A stretch of DNA of 64,000 nt from Leptolyngbya sp. SIOISBB. Its GTDB lineage: Bacteria > Cyanobacteriota > Cyanobacteriia > Phormidesmidales > Phormidesmidaceae. Location of the stretch: the NCBI GenBank assembly GCA_010671905.1, contig JAAHII010000001.1, positions 7,712,026 through 7,776,025 of the forward strand, given 5' to 3'. The translations under genes were made by a program, and so were the position numbers. Positions 36,888-45,711 of the stretch are shown one piece after another. Position 1 is the stretch's first letter. The number at the start of each line of letters is the position of its first letter. The notes under the pieces were generated by a model. The model worked only from the letters and a program-made list of their open reading frames with translations, did no database searches and was not told the DNA's origin.

Positions 36888-37473
36888 CGTGCGAGCAAAG
36901 GTCACTCTAATAGGACTTACGCACTAGATGCGATTTGACGATACTGCAGGTCTCTCTGGTTGTGCCCCCCTGAATAAAGGCTACGGCTTATACATAAGTT
37001 TTTGGTTGGTCGTTTCCAGAGATCTAGCCCCCTACATCCCCCCAATTCTGGGGGACTGTGAACTCCGGCCTCCCCCCAAAGTTGCTACGGCTTATACACA
37101 TCTCTAGAACTCAGCACAAATGGTCGATCCCCCGCTGTCGCTGCCCCCTTAAAAAGGGGGCTCTATCCGATTCAAACTTGGATGTCCCCCTTTTTCTAGC
37201 GCAGCCATGCCCGGAGGGCTTTAGGGGGGATTGAGGGGGGATCTAACCTCAGGCATGTTCTCAAGAATGACTTATGTATAAGCGGCAGCCCCAAAGTTGG
37301 GGGGGGATAAAGGGGGGCCAATGCAGCATTTTGCGGTCTTACTAGAGATGTGTATAAGCGGCAGCTTAATAAAGGGGGGAAGAGGGGGAACGTCACTGCG
37401 ACCAAGCATGTTTGTCTCGTGAAGTGCGTAAGTTTTGTCTAATTCCCCTGATTTTGTCCCATGGGAGAACATC
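36888..37473. repeat. Cluster of inverted repeats
   Basis: No gene. gctacggcttatacataagt (near 36,978) and gctacggcttatacacatct (near 37,085) reappear inverted near 37,268 and 37,343 (gtataagcggcagc). An outer pair, acttacgcact (36,914) and agtgcgtaag (37,422), bounds the block. G/C-rich segments such as ccccccaaagttg lie between them. It resembles a decayed MITE or IS remnant. Confidence 0.65.
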
Positions 37474-38436
37474 ATGAAAAAAATTCAGTTGAGCCAAACC
37501 GGTGTTGAGGTGAGTTGTTTAGCCTTGGGGACCCTGCGATTTGGCACCCTCAATGACTATGACCAATCGGCCCAACTCATGGATCTCTATCGGGAAGCTG
37601 GCGGCATGTTTATTGACACCGGCAACAGCTACAACCAGTGGAGTGCAACAGGTAAGGGCGGTGAGAGTGAGGTCGTGATCGGGCGTTGGCTGCGGGAGCG
37701 CGGCAATCATGATGATCTCTTCATTGCGAGTAAAGTTGGGTTTGGGTATGAGGATGTTCCCGATGGGCTGGCCGCCTCAACCATTATTTCAGAATGCGAA
37801 CAGAGTCTGAAGCGGCTGGGCATCGACCATCTAGATTTGTACTATGCCCACAAAGATGATCCGCATACGCCGCTGGAAAAAACCTTAAAAGCCTTTCACC
37901 ATTTAGTGAAAACGGGCAAGGTCCGGTTTGTCGGGGCAAGTAATTATCGCGCCTGGCGGTTGGCCGAGGCAGATGCGATCGCGGCCAATCAGGGATGGGC
38001 TGGTTTCACCTGCGTTGAGCAACGGGGCACCTATCTCCGGCCCAATCCAGGGGCCGACTTTGGCGTTCAGCGCTTAATCAATGAGGACTTGACGAGCTAC
38101 TGTGATGCCCACGCTAAAACCATCCTGCCCTACACGCCGCTGCTGCGAGGTGCCTATGTGCGGGCCGATCGTCCCATTCCCGCTACCTATGCAGGACCTG
38201 ATCAAGAGGCTCGCATGTCTGCCCTTCAGGCAGTTGCCAAGGAACTGAATGCCACCCCGAATCAAGTGGTGCTGGCCTGGATGATGCATCGCCAGCCACC
38301 CCTATTGCCCGTTTTTTCTGGGGGCAAACCGGCACACATGCGGGAAAACTTGGGAGCTTTAGAACTCAAGCTATCTCCCCAGCAGATGGCCACGCTCGAC
38401 AATGCCGGTCACTGTGTCAATGAAGAACCCAACTAG
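37474..38436 (+). CDS. Aldo/keto reductase
   Basis: 320 residues from the ATG at 37,474 (MKKIQLSQTGVEVSCLALGT), 7 nt after GGGAG; the longer frame from 37,435 has no ribosome-binding site. NAD(P)H-dependent carbonyl reduction or its reverse. Catalytic tetrad seen: Asp in FIDTGNSY, Tyr in the same segment, Lys in FIASKVGFG and His in DLYYAHKDD. The C-terminal NADPH-binding loop region is QVVLAWMMHRQPPLLPVFSG. Short for a three-isoform AKR but complete. Substrate unknown; similar to the YajO/IolS-like group. Confidence 0.9.
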   Translation: MKKIQLSQTGVEVSCLALGTLRFGTLNDYDQSAQLMDLYREAGGMFIDTGNSYNQWSATGKGGESEVVIGRWLRERGNHDDLFIASKVGFGYEDVPDGLAASTIISECEQSLKRLGIDHLDLYYAHKDDPHTPLEKTLKAFHHLVKTGKVRFVGASNYRAWRLAEADAIAANQGWAGFTCVEQRGTYLRPNPGADFGVQRLINEDLTSYCDAHAKTILPYTPLLRGAYVRADRPIPATYAGPDQEARMSALQAVAKELNATPNQVVLAWMMHRQPPLLPVFSGGKPAHMRENLGALELKLSPQQMATLDNAGHCVNEEPN

Positions 38437-38496
38437 CATCTGAGCGTCTCGGTTTCCGGTCGCCGTCATCGCTGAATCACACTGTAGGTAAGACCC

Positions 38497-39006
38497 ATGG
38501 CAGAACTTCGTCACCCATCGCCCTCTAAAACCGGCCCGACGGTTGTCGTTATCGGGTACGGCAACCCGCAGCGCGGCGATGATGGGATTGGCCAAGCTGT
38601 TGTCTCTCAGGTACAAGCACTCAACCTGCCAGAGATTGAGGCCTGTACCGTCACCCAACTCACCCCAGAACTTTCTAGCAAACTGGCGGCAGCTGACTGC
38701 GCCATCTTTGTAGATGCTTGTAAGTTAGCCAGCGCCGACATCAGAGTAAGGCCCATCACCGCCTGTGGATCTGAAACATCTGGGTCGGTGGTGCCGGCCT
38801 CGGGGCATTCTTGCGATCCCTGTTCACTGTTGGCCCTGGCTTCCTCAGCCTATGGCCATTGCCCCCAAGCCTGGTGGGTTGAGGTGCCTGCCACCGACTT
38901 CACGGTCGGAAATGCGCTTTCAGCCGTCGCCGAACAGGGCGTTACCCAAGCATTAGGAGAAATCAAGGCATTGATTGGCGCGATGACTAAAACCCCAACC
39001 GCCTAA
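38497..39006 (+). CDS. hoxW: Hydrogenase maturation protease (HoxW-type)
   Basis: 169 residues of the HyaD/HupW/HoxW endopeptidase family (peptidase M52), which trims the C-terminus of the hydrogenase large subunit after NiFe insertion. Seen: VVVIGYGNPQRGDDGIG with the first metal-ligand Asp/Glu region, LTPELSSKLAAADCAIFVDA with the second Asp, and a His in ASGHSCDPCSLLALA. The HoxW assignment rests on hoxU nearby and on the family's GYGNPxRGDDG. The substrate HoxH is not encoded in this window. Confidence 0.85.
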   Translation: MAELRHPSPSKTGPTVVVIGYGNPQRGDDGIGQAVVSQVQALNLPEIEACTVTQLTPELSSKLAAADCAIFVDACKLASADIRVRPITACGSETSGSVVPASGHSCDPCSLLALASSAYGHCPQAWWVEVPATDFTVGNALSAVAEQGVTQALGEIKALIGAMTKTPTA

Positions 39007-39127
39007 TTCTCACCATAGCGATAGGGAACTGAAGGGGGACAAGACTCATGCAGCCAAACCGGCTATTGGCCCAGTATTCGCGATCGAAGGGCAAAGACCA
39101 GTCATACGTTTGAGGAAGTTATGCAGA

Positions 39128-40084
39128 ATGAATTCTCTGGCGAGACGTCACGCTGTTCTGAGCCGATCGGCATTGTTTCTGATGCTAGGCACCCTGGGCG
39201 GATGCTTAGGGCCAGTGATTATTCTGTGGGGATATCCCTTTCCCCAAGACAGTCCCAGCCAAACCTTCATCACTCAACCAGAATTTTTGACCTTCCTATT
39301 TCTGACGTCGGTTTACACCTCCATCTCAACCCTCCTGGCCTTTCCCCTGTGGCGATCGCTGCGGTTTTTGAAAGGTTATATGAAAGGCCATCAGGTTGAA
39401 GTCATGGTCATCCTGACGGCGATGTTGTTTCTATTCTTTGCCCCAACGTTATTAGGACGACTGATTGCCTTTCCTTTCCTAGACCCGCAACCGTTTGATC
39501 TGGAGCATCTTCGGGTAAAAATCATCGCGCTCATTCTAGTCGGAACGATCGCTATTGCCCCCGCAGCAATAGGCACGCTGATCCTTCCTAATGTGGCTAG
39601 GCGAGATATTCAAGCCTCTCGACTGTTACTACCCGATCGCGCTGACGATCTGGTTGCTATCCAAAAGTATTTGAGGTATCGCCAACTCATGCAGCAATAC
39701 CTTTATTCATCGGGAGCGATCGTCGGCTTAATTACGCTCATTGCTGGTGCTCTCCGCAATGTTCGACTCGCTGTAGGTCTCACGGAAACTCAGTTTCCTC
39801 AAAGTGTCATCATCACATTTGGACTGTATTGGTCGGCAATTTTGGCCCTCTTTTATACCATCGGACAATTAGCTTTATTGGAGTGCGGGCAGCATTTGCG
39901 AGATGACATCTACCCCCTGAATTCTTTGACATCGTTGATGAATAAGACAGAACAGCGTAGAGGCCTTAACGAAATTCTCCATCTCAATGCTAGCGTTGAG
40001 CAAAATATTCGTAATGCGATCGCCATCCTGGCACCGTTATTAACAGGACTGATTGCAAACCTTCTCAGCATTGAATCACCATAG
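39128..40084 (+). CDS. Integral membrane hypothetical protein
   Basis: 318 residues from the ATG at 39,128 (MNSLARRHAVLSRS), 10 nt after GAGGAAG; the TTG at 39,110 is in frame but would lose that site, and the ATG at 39,121 is out of frame. About seven hydrophobic helices (around 15-35, 58-78, 95-118, 135-158, 200-222, 232-255 and 292-312). No family recognised. Ends near a long AT-rich gap. Confidence 0.7.
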   Translation: MNSLARRHAVLSRSALFLMLGTLGGCLGPVIILWGYPFPQDSPSQTFITQPEFLTFLFLTSVYTSISTLLAFPLWRSLRFLKGYMKGHQVEVMVILTAMLFLFFAPTLLGRLIAFPFLDPQPFDLEHLRVKIIALILVGTIAIAPAAIGTLILPNVARRDIQASRLLLPDRADDLVAIQKYLRYRQLMQQYLYSSGAIVGLITLIAGALRNVRLAVGLTETQFPQSVIITFGLYWSAILALFYTIGQLALLECGQHLRDDIYPLNSLTSLMNKTEQRRGLNEILHLNASVEQNIRNAIAILAPLLTGLIANLLSIESP

Positions 40085-40639
40085 CGCAACTCAATAAGGA
40101 TTGACTCAAATTTCGATAAACAAACTTAAGTTCGCAATTGGCCTATCTAGTCAGGGCTGTTCATGTGGAGAAACTGGAAGTTATATACTCCATATTCACC
40201 AGACTTACCATGAATAATTTACCTGCTTTAATTATCTATAACCAATAAACATTAGGGCCAATCCAATAAGAATTTGGTTATGCCAAAAACTATCGTAAGA
40301 TCAATTTCCCGCAATTTAATATCTCTTGAAAATATTCTGTTGCTTTGTTTGACTGCCTCATAAAATCCTCATATTTTTACTTTAAATTTAAGTTGTTAAG
40401 GGTAGAGGGCTTGATCGTATTCTCTGACTCTATAACGAGGTATTTCAATCGAGAAAAATGATTGTTTTTGATTCGTTATTAACACGTCTTAAAAACATCT
40501 CCATTATTCAATGGGGATTACTCAGTTGCTGAGAGGGTTTTGTCTAAAACGAGTAATAGATAAGGCTCGGCTCATTGCTTAAAAATAATGCGTCGGCTTA
40601 CAGGCCAGTAAACATTGAATCGATCAGCAAGGAGGAAAA
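40085..40639. other. AT-rich intergenic region
   Basis: 555 bp with no credible ORF, clearly more AT-rich than both sides. It contains a CTCA-type promoter (40,357-40,388) and no other recognised element. It marks the left edge of the accessory gene array that follows. Confidence 0.5.
40357..40388 (+). promoter_or_regulatory. CTCA-type promoter, site 9
   Basis: CTCATAAAATCCTCA (40,357-40,371), 11 nt, then TAAATT (40,383-40,388). The nearest downstream gene starts at 40,640, leaving a leader of about 250 nt. Confidence 0.55.
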
Positions 40640-40870
40640 ATGGCAATCAAATTAATCAATCAATATCAAGCGTGGTGGGATTCTAGCAGTAATCGGGGCT
40701 ATTTTTGGTTCACCTACTTTGATGGTGAACGGAAGCGAACTGGTGCCGTAAGTGCCGATAGTTTTGCTATTCTCACTGACCTTCTGCGAAATGAAAAGCC
40801 CGTATATGGGGATCACACGAGGGCAATGGTAACCACTCAATCTGAAGAGGTTGGAGAGGAAGAAACATGA
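40640..40870 (+). CDS. Small hypothetical protein
   Basis: 76 residues, strong AAGGAGGAAAA directly before the ATG. Aromatic-rich N-terminal half (INQYQAWWDSSSNRGYFWFT) and acidic tail. The pattern of repeated W/Y/F residues is reminiscent of small beta proteins; no family recognised. First in a series of co-oriented small genes. Confidence 0.65.
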   Translation: MAIKLINQYQAWWDSSSNRGYFWFTYFDGERKRTGAVSADSFAILTDLLRNEKPVYGDHTRAMVTTQSEEVGEEET

Positions 40871-41001
40871 CCATGCTCACTGCACGCTTTTCTTCGAAAC
40901 CATAATTCATGCACCAGGAAAAGGAAGGAAGGTGATTAAAGCAGTTGAATCACTGTTTAAGCATTTATTGAGGTTTAACCATCAAAACGAGGAGAAACAA
41001 G

Positions 41002-41187
41002 ATGAAATTCATCTCTGGTCCATTAACTTGGGCGTTTGTCATCATCATCGGCGGCTTGATGCTAACGCCTGACGGGATCGACATCATTGTGACTAACCCG
41101 ATCCTTCGCCTTGCCATGGGCGTAATTGCAATCGCGCTCGGAGGCATGGGATTCATTGAGCAGCGCAGACAGGCGACTCTGGGGTAA
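41002..41187 (+). CDS. Small two-helix membrane protein
   Basis: 61 residues preceded by GAGGAGAAACAAG. Two hydrophobic helices (about 8-22 and 33-51) linked by a short polar turn (TPDGIDIIVTNP) and ending EQRRQATLG. No family recognised. An attC-like hairpin follows 19 bp after the stop, as in an integron gene cassette. Confidence 0.65.
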   Translation: MKFISGPLTWAFVIIIGGLMLTPDGIDIIVTNPILRLAMGVIAIALGGMGFIEQRRQATLG

Positions 41188-41205
41188 AGACCGTCGGTAG
41201 AAAAG

Positions 41206-41267
41206 GCCTAACGTCCACATCAGCGGCGCATTACGTTGGTGCGTCCGCTGGATGGGGGACGTTAGGC
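41206..41267. other. attC-like recombination site
   Basis: 62 bp bounded by GCCTAAC (R''-like, RYYYAAC) and GTTAGGC (R'-like, GTTRRRY). The interior folds: GTCC/GGAC next to the ends, CATC/GATG, then CAGCGG-CGCA pairing with TGCG-T-CCGCTG, leaving one extra-helical T and a 9-nt loop. This is the architecture of an integron attC site and lies between two small genes. Confidence 0.6.
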
Positions 41268-41308
41268 GGCTGTTGCGAGATTCTCAGAGCGAATAGGAGG
41301 TCAGCATC

Positions 41309-42010
41309 ATGAGTCAGCATCATGGTTTAACGCGGCCATCGGAATGGACGACCCTTTACCGAGTCGGGAGTATTGGCGCGATCGCCTACATCGTGTCGAT
41401 CATTCTGACGACCACCATGTTCATCGTCTCGGACTACGACACGGGCTTGGATGGGCTGGGCCATCTGACCTACATCGCTGAGCACCGGACTTGGTGGATG
41501 GTTTTGCAGGGGCTCGTGCTGGGCACCAATGCCCTGCTGATTCCGACGTTTATGGCGCTCTATCCGACGTTAGCGCCTTTGGATCGATCCAATACCGCGA
41601 TCGGCGTGGTTCTGGCGATTAGCTGTATGGTTCTGTTCATCGCCTACTTCCCGCCGGTGAATGGTCTCGTCTATCTCAGTGATCAGTATGTCGCCGCCGC
41701 GACGCCAGAAGCACAGGCAGCGCTAGCTGGGGGGGCAGAGGCCCTAGTTGCCCAGATGAATGTCTACGGCCCCAGTGACACCCTACTGGGAATCGCCGTT
41801 CTGTTTATTTCCCTCGCGATGCGCAAGAGTGTATTTCACAAGGCGATCGCCTATCTCGGAATCACGACTTTCGTCGTCAGTGTCGTAGGCGCATCGCTGA
41901 AGCCCACAGTGGGGGTGGCCTATCTTTGGTGGTGGCTATTTTTCATTGTCTGGCTCGCGGCAGTCGCATGGAAGCTCTATCAACTGGGTTGGCTCCGTCA
42001 GACTGCATAA
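41309..42010 (+). CDS. DUF4386-like membrane protein
   Basis: 233 residues, AGGAGG 9 nt before the ATG. Six transmembrane helices (about 20-42, 62-82, 92-112, 155-170, 178-195 and 200-225) and a family-like N-terminus (TLYRVGSIGAIAYIVSIILT). Resembles DUF4386-type proteins; function unknown. Its 3' 150 bp are duplicated as a fragment at 43,266-43,428. Confidence 0.72.
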   Translation: MSQHHGLTRPSEWTTLYRVGSIGAIAYIVSIILTTTMFIVSDYDTGLDGLGHLTYIAEHRTWWMVLQGLVLGTNALLIPTFMALYPTLAPLDRSNTAIGVVLAISCMVLFIAYFPPVNGLVYLSDQYVAAATPEAQAALAGGAEALVAQMNVYGPSDTLLGIAVLFISLAMRKSVFHKAIAYLGITTFVVSVVGASLKPTVGVAYLWWWLFFIVWLAAVAWKLYQLGWLRQTA

Positions 42011-42097
42011 CAATTCGATGAACCGAAATTGCCGAACCGTGTAGCGGCCTTGAAATAGAACATCAACTCCCGCGACTCGGTTATCGCGGACTTTAGT
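42005..42097. other. Degenerate attC-like site
   Basis: Begins GCATAACAATTCGATG, overlapping the end of the preceding gene, and ends near GGTTATCGCGGACTTTAG just before the next ATG. The start matches an R''/L'' pattern; the R' end (expected GTTATGC) is mutated. The start of this sequence recurs after the duplicated fragment at 43,403. Confidence 0.35.
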
Positions 42098-42105
42098 TCG
42101 AAACC

Positions 42106-42663
42106 ATGAGTTTATCAATCCGTCAATTACAGAAGCTCATCGGCGTCGGCGCAATTGCGGCTCCAGGCATCCATACGCTAACGGACATCGCTGAATGGAG
42201 CGCTGGTGGTTTCTCCACTCCGCAGCTTTGGGTAAATTATTTTGCCTTCCTGGTGCTGCCGTTCCTGATGGTTGGGCTCTATACGGTTCAGCGTCCGAAG
42301 ATCGGCACTTTGGGCCTCATCGGCTCGTTGCTATATGGTGCGTCGTTCGTGTACTTCGCCCACACGACGCTCTACGCGCTTGCGGAACAGACTCCAGACT
42401 ACGAGACGCTATGGGAGCGCCTCGGCAACCTTTACACAATGCACGGATTTCTAATGATTCTTGGCGGTATCGCATTTGGTGCGGCAACGTATCGAGCGAG
42501 TGTTTTCCCAAGATGGACACCAGTCGTGTTTCTTGCTGGGGTATTACTCAATCTTGTGCTGACGCTTGTCGCAGCGCCCGACCTGTTTCAGACACTGGGG
42601 AGTGCGCTGCGAAATCTGGGGCTAATAGGAATGGGGGCGTATTTAGTTCGCGGTGTTCACTAG
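42106..42663 (+). CDS. Integral membrane hypothetical protein
   Basis: 185 residues, four transmembrane helices (about 38-58, 65-85, 110-130 and 138-180). No ribosome-binding site is visible before the ATG, as in many cassette genes read by coupling. Somewhat DUF4386-like in layout; no firm family. The stop is 10 bp before the VOC gene. Confidence 0.65.
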   Translation: MSLSIRQLQKLIGVGAIAAPGIHTLTDIAEWSAGGFSTPQLWVNYFAFLVLPFLMVGLYTVQRPKIGTLGLIGSLLYGASFVYFAHTTLYALAEQTPDYETLWERLGNLYTMHGFLMILGGIAFGAATYRASVFPRWTPVVFLAGVLLNLVLTLVAAPDLFQTLGSALRNLGLIGMGAYLVRGVH

Positions 42664-42673
42664 GAAAGATGAC

Positions 42674-43060
42674 ATGACTAATCACGGAGAATTTTACTGG
42701 CACGAGCTGCAAACACGTGACCCGCAGCAAGCAATGACTTTCTACGCAGAGACTGTCGGCTGGACGTTTTACTCAGAACAAATGCCATCAGGGGGCCTTT
42801 ATTGGATCGTGATGGCGTCAGACAAGCCAGTGGCAGGAATCTGGAATCTGGAAGATGCTTCTGATCCCATCACGGATCGATGGATGACTTACATTCACGT
42901 TGATGATTTGGATGACGCGATCGCGTCTGCGAGGAACAACGGTGCAACAATACTAAGCGAGCCTCGGAATGTGCCTGGAGTTGGTCGCGTCGCTGTTATT
43001 CGTGAGCCGGGCGGTGCGGAAATTGGCTGGGTTACTCCAGTGCGACATGACATGGAGTGA
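42674..43060 (+). CDS. VOC (glyoxalase-fold) family protein
   Basis: 128 residues from the ATG at 42,674, after AGGAAAGATGAC. Two beta-alpha-beta-beta-beta modules: FYWHELQTRDPQQAMTFYAE, TVGWTFYSEQMP, then WMTYIHVDDLDDAIASAR and VAVIREPGGAEIGWVTP. Putative metal ligands His (WHE and YIHV) and Glu (GAEIGW) are present. Closest to the '27 kDa antigen'-like VOC proteins. Activity unknown; VOC proteins are frequent integron cargo. Confidence 0.85.
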   Translation: MTNHGEFYWHELQTRDPQQAMTFYAETVGWTFYSEQMPSGGLYWIVMASDKPVAGIWNLEDASDPITDRWMTYIHVDDLDDAIASARNNGATILSEPRNVPGVGRVAVIREPGGAEIGWVTPVRHDME

Positions 43061-43265
43061 AGGTTGAGATTTCCATGTAGCATTAGAAGCCTCTACTTGC
43101 GATGGTTTCGGTATTCGCCGAATTTGCTGGATTTCTGATGTCATGGGCGTTTTCAGGAATCACACTTACAAACTGAAATGGAGCCATAACCGAAAGTGGT
43201 GTAGAGGGAGGCATAAAAAAAGGCGTATTCTTCTGGAAAGCAAAGAGACCAGAATAAGGAATACA

Positions 43266-43428
43266 CCTTCGTCGTCAGCGTCGTAGGTGCATCGCTGAAG
43301 CCCACAGTAGGGGTGGCCTATCTGTGGTGATGGCTGTTTTTCATTGTTTGGCTCGCGGCAGTCGCGCGGAAGCTCTACCAACTGGGTTGGCCCCGCCAGA
43401 CCACATAACAATACGATGCACCGAAATC
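43266..43428 (+). pseudogene. Duplicated 3' fragment of the DUF4386-like gene
   Basis: About 90% identical by eye to 41,872-42,030: gtcgtcagcgtcgtagg ... tgggttggccccgccagacc, and running through the stop into cataacaatacgatgcaccg, the start of the same attC-like sequence. A TGG-to-TGA change breaks the frame. Only the gene's tail and downstream site are present. Confidence 0.85.
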
Positions 43429-43484
43429 GCGGAGTCGGTCGGCTTCGAAGCAGAGCCCCTATTCTGTCTTTGAGAACTGCGACC

Positions 43485-43950
43485 ATGAAATCATCCCCAT
43501 CCATCGATATTCAGGGGCATGTGAACCCCGGCATTGAGCCCGTGCGCGAGGCCTTCGCGGAGGACTTCTCTCGACGGCATGAGCCGGGCAGTGCCGGCTG
43601 CGTATACCACCCAGGCGAGAAAGTTGTTGATCTGTGGGGCGGCGTGCGCAACCAGGAGACCAGCGATCGCCCATGCGCGGGGCTGGCTCGACTCCGAAGA
43701 GCGCGTCTGCACCTAATGGCCAGAGTTTGCCCAGCAGGCAGAAGAGACCGTTACTGTCCGTCAACTGCTGGCTCACCAGGCGGGCCTGTTCTCCAGTATT
43801 CACTGGGCTTCATGAAACCCGCCCCGCATAGCAGTTCGGCAGCGAGGGCGCATTTGGGCACCCTCACTCCGGCGGCTCCCTGGGCTTTGCCGATCCGCAG
43901 ACCGGCATTGGCTACGCTTATTTCACCAACCAAATAGGATTGCGACCCTC
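43485..43950 (+). pseudogene. EstB-like serine hydrolase remnant
   Basis: Beta-lactamase-related esterase family. The first frame begins IDIQGHVNPGIEPVREAFAE and reaches VVDLWGGVRNQ; then frames jump: RGWLDSEERVCT, WPEFAQQAEETVTVRQLLAH + QAGLFSS, and finally YSLGFMKP, QFGSEGAFGHPHSGGSLGF, ADPQTGIGYAYFTNQ. The middle of the protein, including the catalytic SxxK region, is missing. Non-functional. Confidence 0.85.
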
Positions 43951-44102
43951 GGGATGTTGCACGATGAGACGCGGTGTATGCAATCATGGCATTCCAACCA
44001 TCCGCGACGGCGATCGCCTGATGACCAACCGCGATCGCCGAGCCCGCAAAAACAGGGTAGACATCGCTGCACGAGAAAACGTTCCTAAATTAGGAGAACA
44101 AC

Positions 44103-44525
44103 ATGCCAGAAACAACTCATAAAAGTGGAAGTTGCCTATGTGGTGCTGTCAGTTTTACCACCAGTAATTGCAGTGAAAAACTAGGCGCATGTCATTGCGG
44201 CATGTGCAGAAAATGGGGGGGAGGACCACTTATGGCAGTAGACTGCGGCACGGATATTACTTTCGAAGGAGAAGAGAATATTACCGTATATGATTCGTCG
44301 GCATGGGCCGAACGTGGCTTCTGCAATAAATGCGGCAGTCATCTATTTTATCGATTAAAAGAGAGCAATCATTACATGGTTCCGGTTGGGCTTTTGGATG
44401 ATCAAGCGTCTTTTGTGTTCGACAGCCAAGTTTTTATCGATAAAAAACCCGCATTTTACAGCTTTGCAAATGAAACCAATGATATGACCGAGGCTGAGAT
44501 CTTTGAAATGTATGCCCCATCATAG
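44103..44525 (+). CDS. GFA/CENP-V family zinc protein
   Basis: 140 residues, TTAGGAGAACAAC before the ATG. The glutathione-dependent formaldehyde-activating (GFA) fold: SGSCLCGAVSF, GACHCGMCRKWGGG and RGFCNKCGSHLFYR supply the Cys pairs for two zinc ions. Members include formaldehyde-activating and many uncharacterised proteins; the exact role is unknown. GFA proteins are classic integron cassette cargo. Complete. Confidence 0.9.
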   Translation: MPETTHKSGSCLCGAVSFTTSNCSEKLGACHCGMCRKWGGGPLMAVDCGTDITFEGEENITVYDSSAWAERGFCNKCGSHLFYRLKESNHYMVPVGLLDDQASFVFDSQVFIDKKPAFYSFANETNDMTEAEIFEMYAPS

Positions 44526-44637
44526 GAATATCCACAGCACAAACACCTGCACGCGGAATCACAAAATCTATGCCGACTGCAATGATCACTCTGGCAATTA
44601 GAGAGATATCTGCACAGCTATGGGAGTCAAGGCATTC

Positions 44638-44669
44638 CTCACAAAATCCTCATTTCGCTGCGCCAGGAT
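44638..44669 (+). promoter_or_regulatory. CTCA-type promoter, site 10
   Basis: CTCACAAAATCCTCA (44,638-44,652), 11 nt, then CAGGAT (44,664-44,669), a weak -10. It is 45 bp upstream of the flavoprotein gene. Confidence 0.55.
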
Positions 44670-44714
44670 CGAAATGTGAGGAGGAAAAAGTAGAGTTAAT
44701 GTCCTCTTAATCAG

Positions 44715-45509
44715 ATGAAAAGAGTCACTGCGTTTGTTGGAAGTGCCCGCAAGAAGCACACATACAACGCCGTCCGCCAATTTATGGTTTATTTGCAGGC
44801 GTTGGGTGATATCGAGTACGAGATCGTCGTCCTCAGTAATTATCACCTTGGGATCTGTAGAGGTTGTAAGCAGTGCTTTGCGAAGGGTGAGGAGTCTTGT
44901 CCCTTGAAGGACGACCGAGATGTGCTCATCGAGAAAATGATGGCGTCTGATGGTGTCGTCTTCGCCACGCCGAACTATGCTTTCAATGTCTCCGGCATCA
45001 TGAAGGTCTTTCTCGATCGGCTTGCATTTATCTTCCATCGCCCACGTTTCTTCGGGAAGACCTTTACCAGCATCGTTGCCCAAGGCATCTGCGGCGGCGA
45101 TAAGATCGTCAGCTACCTCGATTTGGTCGGCAACGCCCTGGGCTTCAACACCGTCAAAGGAAGTTGCCTCACGGCGCTTGAGCCGATGACGAAGCAGGAA
45201 AAATTGAAGATAGACAGGTCGCTTGCAAGGCATAGTCAGCGGTTCTACAAACGGCTGATTAAGTCCGACTATCCAGTGCCAACGTGGCTCAACCTTATGG
45301 TTTTCAGAATGGGTCGAACGAGTATGCGGCTGGAGCTCGATGAGACCAGCTTTGACTACCGGTACTACAAGGCCAAGGGCTGGTTCGAATCTGACTATTA
45401 CTATCCCGTGCGCTTGGGCGTCCTGAAGAAGACAGTCGGCAGTCTCTTCGACTGGATTCAAGTGAGAAGGACAAGAAATCGGCAGCATGGCTCAGCGCTG
45501 TCACTTTAG
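44715..45509 (+). CDS. NADPH-dependent FMN reductase / flavodoxin-family protein
   Basis: 264 residues. Flavodoxin-like fold with the FMN phosphate loop VGSARKKHTYNAVRQF, the cysteine motif GICRGCKQCFAKGEESCPLKDD resembling iron-sulfur flavoproteins, and FATPNYAFNVSGIMKVFLDR for the isoalloxazine site. The C-terminal 90 residues (YYKAKGWFESDYYYPVRL) are a family extension. Electron donor or acceptor unknown. It has its own CTCA-type promoter. Confidence 0.85.
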   Translation: MKRVTAFVGSARKKHTYNAVRQFMVYLQALGDIEYEIVVLSNYHLGICRGCKQCFAKGEESCPLKDDRDVLIEKMMASDGVVFATPNYAFNVSGIMKVFLDRLAFIFHRPRFFGKTFTSIVAQGICGGDKIVSYLDLVGNALGFNTVKGSCLTALEPMTKQEKLKIDRSLARHSQRFYKRLIKSDYPVPTWLNLMVFRMGRTSMRLELDETSFDYRYYKAKGWFESDYYYPVRLGVLKKTVGSLFDWIQVRRTRNRQHGSALSL

Positions 45510-45594
45510 CCCAGGGGTATCTGTTTTAGGCTCAGATCCTCATAGTCACCCATTTTGGGGACACGATCCTGGCGCTGGAACAGGTGGGGACACA

Positions 45595-45711
45595 ATGATG
45601 ACTAAAGAGCATCCGAACATCTCTGTTCTGCAAAAGTTTGTCCCAAGTAATATCGCTGGATCTGCTGATTTTTGGGCAGAAGATAACGAGATTAGGATTC
45701 AATCTGCCTAA
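45595..45711 (+). pseudogene. SnoaL/NTF2-like protein fragment
   Basis: 38 codons, start MMTKEHPNISVLQKFVPSNI and ADFWAED: the N-terminus of SnoaL-like proteins (…LAGMADLFAEDVVFHY…). It then ends at a stop beside a palindrome. About 100 residues are missing, so it is a truncated remnant, with GGTGGGG before the ATG. Confidence 0.65.

Noticed and set aside
36914-37432. A retron or CRISPR-like array in the inverted-repeat cluster
   Set aside because: Repeats are few, unevenly spaced and in both orientations; no reverse transcriptase or cas gene is present.
39091-39122. Minus-strand GCATAACTTCCTCA upstream of the 39,128 gene
   Set aside because: No -10 box at the right distance and no minus-strand gene to serve.
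44598-45488. 296-codon minus-strand ORF opposite the flavoprotein gene
   Set aside because: The plus strand carries clear flavodoxin motifs and a promoter; the antisense frame is open only by codon bias.
45531-45560. CTCAGATCCTCA plus-strand segment
   Set aside because: The first half site is not in phase (11 bp) and the downstream hexamer TTTGGG is not -10-like.
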